Below are positions 34,880 through 46,500 of a stretch of DNA of 64,000 nucleotides, one piece after another. Position numbers and translations under genes: made by a program. The notes beneath the pieces were generated by a model. It was not told where the DNA came from. It saw only the letters and a program-made list of their open reading frames with translations, and did not search any database. The stretch comes from Euptelea pleiosperma (lineage: Eukaryota > Streptophyta > Magnoliopsida > Ranunculales > Eupteleaceae): the NCBI GenBank assembly GCA_035048495.1, contig CM068553.1, positions 4,519,259 through 4,583,258 on the forward strand. The letters run 5' to 3'. Numbering within the stretch: the stretch's first letter is position 1; each line of letters begins with the position of its first letter.

Positions 34880-35690
34880 ACCCACAAACACCAAGAAGAC
34901 AATTAAAGGAGCTGCGTCAGATTTCCGGGAAGAGGAACAGTAGCTCTTGCTGTGGTGGTGGTGGTTATAAGACCAGAGCCGCGTGGGGTGGTGCTCGCAG
35001 CCTCGCAGAGTAAATGCGCTTCTTCGACAGTTTTTTTTTTTTTCTACATTGTCTTCCCTTCCCGTCAGCCTTATCGCAGTACATGAAGCTCCCCCTCTTC
35101 TCTTATTCATTCCCATTTCCTACTCTCTCTTCTCTCTGCCAAACACGACCGACAAAGTTCCTTATATGGAACAGCACCAACCGGTTCTTCTCCGCTCCCA
35201 CTTCCTGTAACGTTATCCTCTCTTTCGGCCTGCATAAACCATGACTCTAGCTGACACTAAAGCCAAACAAACAGTAACAGTAACGATAACAATATGGACA
35301 ATAGAAAGAACCCAGAAACTATTTTCTTGATTGGATTTAGGGTTTTGTCACCAATTAACCCACCCCATATACGGAAACCCTAAACCCAGAAATAAAGTGT
35401 TGATAAACTGAGATTATTCGTGTTTTTGTAAAGAGGGTGTTCGTTCGTAGATCGAAAGATTCGAAACAATAGAAGCAAGAAAAAACGGTAAATACGATTA
35501 TTCTGACCAGGTAAGCTGTTGGGTCACTTGGGTGAGAGAGGTCGTATTCGGGAAGAAAGGTCATTGCATCCAACGCTCAGGGCGACCGGTTGTGATCGCA
35601 GACGTGCGTACCCTCGCACGCTCGAAAAGAAGCGGTTGAAGCTTGCGAGAAGGCGTGAGATGGGTTCCTAGCGTGTTTACGGATCTTCAT
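34880..35690 (-). pseudogene. Inverted, broken duplicate of the WRC-domain gene
   Basis: Exon-1 copy 35690-35508: MKIRKHARNPSHAFSQAS, then HNRSP, a TGA stop created by a 6-base insertion where the intact gene has RSPWDVMT, then DAMTFLPEYDLSHPSDP up to a conserved donor position. The exon-3 copy at about 34890-35116 reads KRRGGASCTAIRLTGREDNV, then CEHHPTRLWSYNHHH and SSRKSDAAP, matching the WRC region and what follows it, but the WQC triplet is lost and the acidic and basic tail is absent. Exon 2 was not found. It lies tail-to-tail with the intact gene, about 1.1 kb away. Confidence 0.82.
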
Positions 35691-36424
35691 GTTTGGAGGA
35701 GTCGCAGAAAGCCTTCGCTCGCCTCTGAGATCAGTTCTAATAAAAGGAAAAGAGCTGTCGAAGTTGATTTATTAAGATACCCTTCATTTGGATTGATTTT
35801 ACGATAATGCCATTCTGAATATAAAGCTGCCGTGGCGATGACGCTTCGACAAACTGTACCTTTAAAAAAGTGCCTTTGATGCTAAGTTATCAACTTTGAT
35901 CCAACGATCTTATCAGTCCAACAAATCCATCTTTGAATGACCCGATCAGCAGGACATCTAATATCCATGATTCAGGCCCACCAAGTGAATTTTCAACTTG
36001 CAAGATCATTTAACTCGGTGGCAGCCATTGGATGGACGTCGGATACACAAGCCAACTCCCTAGGGAGGACTCCTCTTGAGGTGGACAGCAACATTTTTGT
36101 TGGACACGTGTCCTAATTGGCGGATTATATCTGCTGATTTGGGAAAGGAAACACTATTGTGCCGGTTTCTAATTGGCGGGAAATTGAACAGATATTCAAA
36201 ACGGGAAGTTGAGATACCGCCAACTTTTTGAATTTGTCTGAACTGTTTTCTAGTGAAGTCGAAACAAGAAGAGTGTGTTATTTAACTTGTCCACCAAGGA
36301 CAGCCTCGTAATTGCGAAGTAAATACCAGGGCACTTTCGTAATTTAAACCCAGATCTGAATCTGGATTCGGTATATCGCGAGACACCTTATTATTAGTAG
36401 TCTCCCACTTTCCAAATGTAAGGT
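35691..36424. other. Intergenic, nothing recognised
   Basis: No gene, RNA or complete repeat seen in this stretch upstream of the pseudogene. Confidence 0.4.
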
Positions 36425-36429
36425 CTTTG

Positions 36430-36652
36430 AGACCGATGGTCTGTGAATATAAGCCTGGTCAGTGATTTCTAAGCGTTGGATTGAAGTTATTTTCACGGGT
36501 TGATTTTCACCGTAGGAATTTGAGCATTATTGAGCGTTATTTGGGAGCAAAGATCCAAAGGTTGTAAATCACTAATCAGGCTGATTTTTGGTTTAAGAGT
36601 GCCACGTGGCTCGTATTGTGTGCTGTGATCGGCTACGAGCGAAAGTTTACTC
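36430..36652. mobile_element. GCCACGTGG-family MITE I, right-hand two thirds
   Basis: Starts inside the left arm (AGCCTGGTCAGTGATTTCTA), passes the centre GAGCATTATTGAGCGTTATT, and ends GTGCCACGTGGCTCGTATTG with tip AAAGTTTACTC at 36652. Its GTATGGATG and GGTGGACC tracts are deleted on both arms. Confidence 0.75.
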
Positions 36653-37038
36653 CTAGAGGTGGTACCGATCACACACACACACACTGACAAAAGTGATCTA
36701 AGGTGGTGATCAATTGCATGGTGGATCATGCCCATGTGGGTGCCCCATACGTATCACTGTGAAGACACGTGGACGATAAGATTTCTTGACCATAGATCGA
36801 CTACTACACGCAAAAACAGAAGGTGCGTTTGAGACTATTCACCGTTGGATTCAAGAGATCGTCAGTCCACTAGGTAACAAATGTATTATATTAGGCTGCA
36901 TTTGGGTAAGCTCAAAATAAACTAAAAATCAGGTTATAACTTATTAAAAGCAGTTTTTTTAGGTTTGAAATCAATTTTTCAAGTTAAACAGTCATTGTAA
37001 TCTTGCTTATTACTTATAACTTATGCGAGAAGCACTTA

Positions 37039-37286
37039 GGGGGCGTTTGGGACGTTATAAGTTGATTTTTTACCTCCAAAAAAGTCATAGAAATTCAAAT
37101 GTCGGGAAGGATTCTAATTTTTGTGAAGTTATTTCTCTTAGAAGTCAAAAGCTAAAAATTTTAGCTTCAGTTTTAAGTTAATTTTTAACTTTTCAAAAAT
37201 TAAAATATGAAACACATCCAAACTAATTTTTTAACTATTTTATAAAAGTCAATAAGTTACTTATTTTTGTGTTGCCAAACACCCCC
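37039..37286. mobile_element. Tourist-like (PIF/Harbinger) MITE with TTA duplication
   Basis: Inverted ends GGGGGCGTTTGG and CCAAACACCCCC, flanked by TTA on both sides (37036-37038 and 37287-37289). AT-rich interior of 248 bp total. It interrupts a second GCATTTGGGTAAGC-type repeat that begins near 36896. Confidence 0.8.
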
Positions 37287-37289
37287 TTA

Positions 37290-38182
37290 GAACTAGCACA
37301 TGCTCAATTACCTTTGTACTGAAATATAAAAATATTATACCTTATTTTATAAATATAACAGTAATATATAATCTTTATATATTATTGCTTTAAAGCCAAA
37401 ATTTGGGTTGGGCAATGACATTCACCATGGGCTTCACAGGCGACGTTCACCTACAAATGCCACATGGAGCGTGAAAGTTTTTTGCTCCTCTCCGCAATAA
37501 TTTTTTTTTATTCTGCCATTTATTGATTAAGGCGTCCAGACTGCACCTCTAAACGCAACGTGGAACACTCTTAGAGATTGTAAATCAATGGAGACCAAAA
37601 ATCAGCTGGATTGGTGGTTTCTAACTTTGAATCTTTTTAATGGGTTAATTTTTAAGGGTCAGAATCGGGGGACAACCATTTCGGTGTACCCACATAGAAG
37701 ATGAATTAATGGCTGATTTTTTGTGAGACGATCTCCTCCCCATATAGATCACCCCCAACATAAAATCAGCCCATTCTGAAATTTCTAACCCCATCAAATG
37801 TGGTTTTCAAGTTACATAATAAAAAAGGCGGTCCATAATTCTTCAACTTCGAAACCAGTCTAAGAATATGGGAATGAGTTGAATTTTTGCAAGGATGATC
37901 ATCCTAGGAAGCTATCCCATCCCTCAACTCTCTTACGATTGAACTCCTAAAATTATTTCTCTCACCTTCACATGTCTCTCTCACTCATACGTGCCTTCCA
38001 CTAATTTTATATAAAGATTTGAAAAGATATGTCTTGATAAAAAGGTATAGCCTATACAGCCAAATGACGTAATAATATCCAATTATATAATTTCAAATGA
38101 CGTAATAATATCCAAAAAATTAGTAATACCCCTTTATACTTTCAAATTTTAGAAACACCTCCTTTAACTTAGTTTAACAGTC
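37290..38182. other. Intergenic with decayed repeat pieces
   Basis: About 37520-37760 resembles a very worn MITE (GGAACACTCTTAGAG, CAGCTGGATTGGTGGTTTC). No gene is seen. Confidence 0.4.
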
Positions 38183-38190
38183 ATTTGCCC

Positions 38191-38444
38191 CAAGATTTTA
38201 AGGGGACTGTTATAACGGTATAATGGACTGGGGGCGCTACCATTTTTCCGTTATAACGAAAAAAAAAATGGTGCTGAATTCAAAATTTCAAAAACGGAAA
38301 ATAACATAAAAAAATGAAAAAATTGTTATTATTTTTATAATTTTTCAGATTATAATGACTGTTAATTTTTGGGCATTTTAACAGTCCATAACATAATAGG
38401 GCGGGGGATTTGAATCTGTTATAACGGCCATTTTTTAAACCTTG
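38191..38444. mobile_element. hAT-type MITE with exact 8-bp duplication ATTTGCCC
   Basis: Left end CAAGATTTTAAGGGGACTG; right end, as complement, CAAGGTTTAAAAAATGGCC. ATTTGCCC flanks both sides (38183-38190 and 38445-38452). Internal GTTATAACGG motifs match the other members of this family. Confidence 0.88.
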
Positions 38445-38689
38445 ATTTGCCCAACATTTAAAACATGACATAGATCACACGCCTGTTAATGCACCTATGA
38501 AAGATAATGCTCAAGTCAACTTAAGTCAACCACTATTAACAAGGTCGGGGTCTTCTTAAAGTTTGGAATTATACGGGGGTATATTACTATATATTTTCAA
38601 TTTTCAAGGGTGTTTTGAAAATAACCAAAATTAATTTATTCAAGTATTTTTTGATTTTATCTATATCTATATCTAGGGTCGGTGCGCAC

Positions 38690-38995
38690 CCCCCTCACAT
38701 GAGCTTCACAAGATGTTCACCTTCACAGGTTGTTCAACATACCTACGGATGGGCCACCTACGTACCAAATATCAGCCCAATTAATGATTTCAAACCTTTG
38801 GATCTGAGTACCCCAAATAATGCTTGAAATCCATGGTTAAAAATAAACCATGGAAAAGAATAATCCAACTGATTGAAATTACTAATCGGGTCGAATTTTG
38901 GTATGTCCATATAGGGATGGGCCAAACATCCATACAGTCAGTGGTCTCTAAGAGTGTGCCATGTGGCTCATACTGTGATCCGTTATCAACGATGA
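38690..38995. mobile_element. GCCACGTGG-family MITE J (CACAGGTTGTTCA subfamily)
   Basis: Left part starts near CACCTTCACAGGTTGTTCA, carries CTACGGATGGGCCACC and ATCAGCCCAATTAATGATTT; right arm has TAGGGATGGGCCAAACATCC and GTGTGCCATGTGGCTCATAC. The same left-end wording recurs at 51130 and 59925. Confidence 0.7.
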
Positions 38996-39367
38996 TGAAG
39001 CCCCTACAATCACTCACGTGTAACACATGCCGCCCTTAGTAGAAAAATAACACATTTCTAGAAATCATTTATCTTAATTTTCTAACTGTAGCCCAACTCA
39101 AAATAATAAAAAAATATAAAATAAAAAAAAACTCAAAATAAAGAATCCTATTATAATTCACCCGCATCTAATTTATCTAAATAAATTAATAAATAATATA
39201 ATTTTAATTAAATCTAATTAATAAGCTTGTTACAAGAGTACACGAAAGTTTGGATGGTCGTGCATCACAACCTTCTATGCAAGAAATTCATAAAATATTA
39301 TAAGAACATGACCCACTGTGTAATGTTTATTAAGAATCAACTTATTAAATATTATCTAATATTTTAA

Positions 39368-39734
39368 GAGTAAAACTTCTGTCACAACGCAAAATATGAG
39401 CCACGTGGCACACTCTTAGGAGACGATGACCGTATGGATGTTTGGCCAGTCCCTCGGTGGACCTACAAGCTGGAAATCAGCCTGATTAGTGATTTACGAC
39501 CTTTGGATATTTGCACTCAAATAACCCTCAATAATTCTCAAATTTTTACCATTAAAATCAACCTATGAAAATAACTTCAATCGAATCACTTAGAAATCAC
39601 TAATCAGTCTGATTTTTGGTTTAGAGATCCATCGAGGGACTGGCCAAGCATCCATAATGTCAGCATCCACTAAGAGTGTGCCACGTGGCTCGTAGTGTGC
39701 GTTGTGATAGAAGCCTGTGACAGAAGTTTTACTC
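39368..39734. mobile_element. GCCACGTGG-family MITE K, complete, exact 9-bp duplication
   Basis: Ends GAGTAAAACTTCTGTCACA and its complement ending GTTTTACTC; ATATTTTAA lies at 39359-39367 and 39735-39743. Both arms keep CCACGTGGC, GACCGTATGGATGTTTGGCC-type and CCCTCGGTGGACC-type tracts. At 367 bp this is a good reference copy of the family. Confidence 0.93.
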
Positions 39735-39814
39735 ATATTTTAACTCACATAGTCTTTTTTTTTTTTTTTGTAGGAAAAAGATGGAACAAGTATACCAGAA
39801 ACTGTTTCAATTGC

Positions 39815-40130
39815 GGAAGTAGGATTTTTGTTACTCACCGCTGTCATCTGGGCCCACTGAACGCATGGATGTTTATCCCACCCCTTGGTGGATATTCACA
39901 CCAAAAATCACCAGATAGGTAATCTATTAGATTTTAGCACTTTTTAAGGCGTTCTTATAGCCGTTCAATGCAACCGTTTTTTCAGTACTAAAAACCTAAC
40001 GGCTAAAAATCATCAAACGAGCTGATGTTTGGTATGAATGTCTACTAAGGGTGGGCTAAACATCCATACGGGCAGTGGGCCCAGATGGCAGCCGTGACTA
40101 CCAAAAATGCCGCTTCCGCATTTGAAAAGT
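39815..40130. mobile_element. GCCATCTGGGCCCACTG-family MITE (copy S2)
   Basis: Inverted ends: GCGGAAGTAGGATTTTTGTT at the left and the complement of CAAAAATGCCGCTTCCGC at the right, followed inward by CGCTGTCATCTGGGCCCACT against GTGGGCCCAGATGGCAGCCG. It lies about 420 bp upstream of the TMEM8-like gene ATG. Confidence 0.78.
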
Positions 40131-40544
40131 TCTCAGGTATACCTTGTTACATCACATAAAGTGAATAGACTCTGAGACGGACTACAAAATGCCAACACTT
40201 GTAAAGCTGAGTCGGACCCACCTGGAAGATCCCTGTACCCAATAAGATCAAACTAATATACGCCTCTCTTTGATCGCAACCATTGATCAATGACAGCCCA
40301 AAATAATACGAGAGAACGAAGAGTTTTGTCCGTTGACGTCTGTGTATGAGGTCGGTAGACCGTACTTATGATCTATACATTTTGTCCGTACAAGTTGTTC
40401 TGTTTTTCCGCTACCTCGCCGGGCGGAAACCTTGAATATCACAACTCTGCAAAATCTAGTTATAAATTATATTTCTACATCTACTTTTTTAAAATCTCTC
40501 TCGTTTCCTTCTCTCCGGAATCCTCGTTCTTCTTTTATTATCTT

Positions 40545-43500
40545 ATGACCCTACTCATGGCGAGGAATCCAAGTCCGGGTTCTGCTCTGAATTTTTGTCT
40601 TTTGGTCTTCCTTTCATGGTTCCTGGGGTACTGTTCTTGCTTCGATGGGCCGAGTACGCGTAATTCCTTCACTGTTTCGAGCTTCCGCTACTCTGAAATC
40701 AGGCTCAAGCCTTACGACTGGCGTTACATCAGAGGTGCGTATGTTTGTTTTCTTACACACCCTTTTAGTATATTAGTTTGTATCCCCAGTTGACTTGGTT
40801 TTTTATGGTTTTCTTGAAGGATTGGGTGCGTTTTATTTAATGGGTTGTGGTCAAAATTTTAACTTTTTTTAGGAATCTGTCGAATTGATCGAGTTGAGTG
40901 GATAGTGATACGGTTTGGGTATTTTGTTGTTTAAGTTTTTGTAGTTTCTTTCATAATTGTTCTCGCTTTGTTTGAAGGATTCAAGGTGTTTCGACTTATT
41001 GGTCGTCGTCAAAATTGAGACTTTTCTTAAACAATTTACAGAATCGATTAAGCAAGCAGAGTGGGATGCTGGTTTACTCAAACTTTTGCATCTTTTTCTT
41101 CTTTTTTTTGTTTGAATAAGCAACTTTTGCATTTTGTTCGGCAATTGAGAAGGGATTTTATAGCTTTTAACAGTAAATTTACATAGGTACATGTTTGCGG
41201 CTTGGGTGAACCTCAAAAATTAGGATTTGGAAATAATTGATAATTGTACTATTTCAATGTGTTATAATCAAATTTGTCTTACTTAATTCACACCTTATCT
41301 TACTGGTTTTGGTGTGTATGTTTTGTTTCAGTTGATCTGCCACCTTGGTTCTCTTCAATGTCCATGAGCTTAGAGTCGGATGTGGACATTGTAAGTATGC
41401 TTCTTAATACTCATTAATTCAGTAAGATTTTTACAGATATCATGCATCTATTTGGTGGGTGTTTTTTGAATTTAAGTTTGTTTCATTGAATTTATGCTCT
41501 CTTTGATGTTGGTTGTGTTTTTGAATCCCCATTATACACGATTATGCTTACCAAACGTATTAGAACTTAAATACCTTCTTAGTTTGCCTTCAAATATGAG
41601 AGGTACAGCCATCAAATAGCATTTTTCCAGGTTTCTCTCACTGCGGTTCCATTGCCTCCTTACTTGGATCATGGTTTGCATTGTGTGCAGGATGAAAAGA
41701 GCATAAAGAAGCATCCCAAAAGTACACTGCCCATGATATGCTTCCGAGTTGGCAGTCCTCCCCTTCCAGATGTTTCAAGTGCTTCTCTAAAAGGTTTAGG
41801 TAAAAATCACTCCAATGGCTACTTTTACAGACATCCCTCATGCATCATGTCTGAATATTTGCCGTCACTTTCTAAGTGTTGGATCACGGAAAGGTTACGC
41901 ATTTGAGTATTAACATTATAATTGAAAATTTAGCAAACTTAAATAGGGTAGTAGGTCTGTTAAACCTAAGGTAAAGCTTTTAGTCCATTTAGAAAATGAT
42001 AAAGATGTGATTCTTCTTCCTTTTTGTCTCACTCAAACTCCTCTTTTTATCTACATCCATTTTTAGAAACTTTTGCTCACCAATTATCCTTTTTTTATGG
42101 TAATCCAAACATGTGATGATTGGCAGCAGCTTATAAATATGCTTCTGTTCTTGCAGTGTTAAGTCCTCTGACTAATGATTCTGTTGGAAGCATACAAGAT
42201 CGTCAGACTATGGAGCAGTGTCATCCTTTGCAGAAAAATATAATGCTGACGTTGACAAATGAGCAGGTTCTTGTTAAAACTTTTGAGTTTATGATGAGAT
42301 GAAAACAATTCGTAGCTTTAAGATATGGATATATAATCTGCCTGCTCACATGGGGTCATTACTATAGATATTTCATCAATTGTAAAAGCTTGATTACTGT
42401 AAGCAAATACAATGCAGTTGTGATGTAAAGTATCCATGAGACTAAGGTTGAAAAACCAACTTCTGATGTCAATTCCATATCAGTGATAATTATTTGTACT
42501 TGAATTTCCTCTGTTATATCTTTGACGTATTCATCATCATCGTCTAGTAACAACGCGAACGTGATCAACAGCTCAAGTATTTCTAAGCAAAGTGAATTAA
42601 TGCAATAATTTCCTCAAAATATCTCATGTGCTTATTACAATTATGTAACTGTCTCTTACGATCTTTTCTACTTTTGCTTTCCCCGACATCTATTTTTCCA
42701 ATTATACTTTCATAACTGGATCTCTCAATGCATGAATTGTAATTATCATCAGAAAGGCTTGTGTACCTTGGTGCATAAGTTCTTTAGCAAGTGCTTTCCT
42801 TGTTACAGCTACATAATCAGGCTAATAGCGATGTACAAAATAAAACTTTGATGGTTTTTATGCAGATATCTCCAGGAGTATGGTATGTTGGATTATTCAA
42901 TGGCATTGGATCTGTAAGAACACAATCAAAGATGGTATGTGTTTATAAGCACAAGTACATGAATGCCTTCTGCACTAGTTTTTTTCACAATATCCTTTCT
43001 TATTTGAGTTTATTGTTTTATGCACTTCTTCCCTACTCCATGTAATAAATGAAACAATAATATTCGCATGTGTGTGAAAAGTAATCTTCATTTTACGCAG
43101 AATTTCAAAGTCAAATATATTCTATGTATCCTCTAAATTTACAGTTATAATGGAGATCCACTTAACCTCAGCATTACTAGATAAAATTGGTTGCACAAAT
43201 CACCAGAATGAGAAGCAAGGAAAATCAAGTATTCTGAGATTTGTTCCCCAGAGTTCTCAACTGTTTGATCTGATCCTGATGTATCATATTTTGATGGTTT
43301 TGTTTTTGTTTATAACTGATCCTGTGCCCTTCATTAGGTTTATGCTTATATATTTCTGAACTTGAGAAGCTTAAAGGTTGTCCCTGGGAATCCTTAAACC
43401 TATTGGGAAATACCCTTGTGTCATTATGTTGTACTTGTATCAGATTCTTGGTCATCCTATTCAGTGTTTGTGAATGGTCCAAGCCATAATTTCATACATT

Positions 43501-46500
43501 CATGGCATCTTTACATTTATTCATTCATCACATTGACAAGTTGTGCCTTCTAGCTTGAAAAGCAAAATTTATGACTACCACTTCTGTGGCTATGATGCAG
43601 ATTATTCGAGGCTCAGCATATTCCTTCAGTGCTAATGTAAGTGTGGAAGGATGCACAACCTCAACAATGTGGGGCCCGTACTGCAACCAGACAGTTGTTC
43701 CACTTTTTTGTTCTCAGTCTGATGTCTATGAGCAGCCAAAAAATGCTGGCACGTACAACCAGACAGCAGAAAATGTCATTACTTGCAGAAATTCTTATGA
43801 GTCTTCATGCCATGGATACAGTGAACCGAAAGTCTACTCTCTGAATATAGTAGGGACGGCACAAAAGTTGATGACTATGGCCACAGATGTCAGATTCAAT
43901 CAGACACCTTCTGGAAATAACACGGGGGATGTTAGTGGAATCCTTTTAATGTGTTATGCTCGTCATGGTGCAATGCCATCAAGCACTTTGCATGATTATT
44001 CTATTGATATAAGTAAAGCCCCTTTGGTTGTCCAATCACCAAAAGTTGGTCGCTGGTACATTGCTATTCTACCCGTCAATCAGACAAACATACTTGGAGT
44101 GATGCAAGACAAGAATATTAATGCTGGTCTTTGCTATTCCTTGGATTGGCAAGTACATGAATGTCCCATGGGAAAGACTGGGCCAAACTGTACTTGGGAA
44201 AGTTATACTCTTCAGGTGGGATAATTGGTGTATATTTGTCCTCTGTATCCCTTTCTTGTTGTACTTATTCTTTTGATTTTGCTCTTTCATTTGAAGTCCT
44301 ATTTACAGGTGTCGTCTATCAATCGTAATATTGTGATACAATACAAACATGTGACTCTACTAAATCTGATCCATCTGGCTTAATCAAAATCTCGTCATCA
44401 CCCTGGGCACTCAGGGGCCTGGATGAGCTGACTTAACTTTGTCAATGTGGAGTCAGCCCAGTAGAATAGTTTTATGAAGACCACTAAAAACGATGAAGTG
44501 TGTGTTCGAGAAGGAGTGGGGGAAGGGAAGATAGATCTAGTTAGTTGAGGATTTGGACTTTTCCTTGTCTAATGTCAGTATGCACAAATCGGTATTTTAT
44601 ATTAATAAAGAATCCCCACCAAGCCAAAACTAGAAGAAAATATCCAGGAACTTAACTATTATTTTAGCTTATTTTAGCGGATTATTTATTTGACCAAGTT
44701 GATCACTGCCCCAGTTATTTTCTGCAATCTTATTAACTCCAGCAATTTCAAGGACCACATATTTACAAATTCATTTTAAACCTAATATGATGAGAATTTC
44801 AGTATGGAACTCTTACCTTGCTAATAATTCTGCTTCCCCATGTATATAATCTACCAATACACTTTGGCTCCATTGAAGAAGGGTATGGTTAGGCACTTTG
44901 AGTTCATTACTTCATGGGCTTTCTGTGAAAACACCAGAACATATGGCACTGAGCTTTGTTGCTGCTTCCTCGCTATATTATCTCTTCATCCCTCATATAT
45001 GCTTGGAATGTATAATTAGCTTTACACTTCTTCCCTTTTTTTTTCTTTTTATGACTGTTGCATATATTCAATCTCAGTCGTTCAGATAAGTGTCTTTCTG
45101 CAACATGCATTAACTCAAACTCATAAAGCATATATTCAATCTCAGTCGTTCAGATAAGCCTCTTTCTGTATCATGCATATACTCAAGCTCATAAAGCACA
45201 GTCCCATGCTGTTAATTTTGCAATATGTGTTGGGTTATTGAAAGTAAATCTGTTTTTCTTGTCACATCCTCGTTCTAAATGCAGTCTGTTTTAAAATTGT
45301 TTTTCTGATATCTTTTCTTACGTTGATGCTTGAAGAAAATTATTTGCAGGAGTAAGCTTTTATTGACCAGCTACGAATGGTTGTCTGCAGACAGTTCTTA
45401 GGAAAAATCCTTCTGTTCCTTTTGAGTCTTATTATTTGCCAATTAGCGAAAAGATGTCCGTGGAGTCAGCTAATTTCCCTCTGGAGCCCCTTTTAAGCAA
45501 CTCCTCGTTTGGAGACAAATTAGATGTTGCCTGGACTTACTTCCTTCTGGACATTCCTCATGGTGCAGCTGGAGGAAATATACACATCCAACTTATGTCA
45601 GATGCAAAAATGAATTATGAAATATATTCCAGATTTGGTGGTCTACCATCTCTTGATAATTGGGACTTCTATTATTCAAACATGACTAGTAGTAGCAATG
45701 GCTCCATGTTTTTCAAATTGTATGATTCAAGCGACAAAGGGGTCAGCTTTTATATCTTATTTGCTAGAGAAGGAACTTGGGGCTTTGGATTGAGGCATCC
45801 AGTTCCTACTGTTAGTCCTTCCAAAGATCAGACTACTATGTCTATTACTATTGAGAGATGCCCAAAACGATGCTCTGCTCACGGGACATGTCAGTCTGTT
45901 GTGGATGCAAGTGGATTGACATTGTACAGGTTAACAATCCAGCCTTTGTGTTCTTTTTGAACCTCAAGTATTTGGAAGTTGCAGAGTCCATTAGTGCTGA
46001 CCTTTCTGTAGTCTTCTTAACCATTGCGTTTTTTTTCACAGCTACTGCTTCTGTGACCGGAACCATGGAGGCTTTGATTGCAGCACTCAAATTGTGTCTC
46101 ATGAAGGTCAATATCATTTTAAACTATATGAAGAATGTAAGGCCTTCAAGTGTGTCCAATAAAATTTTCTGCTCCGGGTACCAGTTTGTTATTAGACTTA
46201 GTTGTGCAGGAAAGCGGCTTAGGTTGGAGTTGTAATGCTACCTTAACATGTCTTCATGTATTCACATTTCAAAACTTGCTTTGACACTTTGAATTAAGCT
46301 ATGGATCAGTTTGGCATCTAATACATGTTCTGCTGAAAACTAATGTAGGGCACGTACGGCAGTCAATTGCTCTTATCGCATCAAATGCAGCAGCTATACT
46401 GCCTGCATTTTGGGCCCTTCGGCAAAAGGTAAAGTTCAAGTCCATGTTCACTGGAAATAAACAATTTTAAACCTCAGGGTGCAAATGGTTACAGGTTTTA

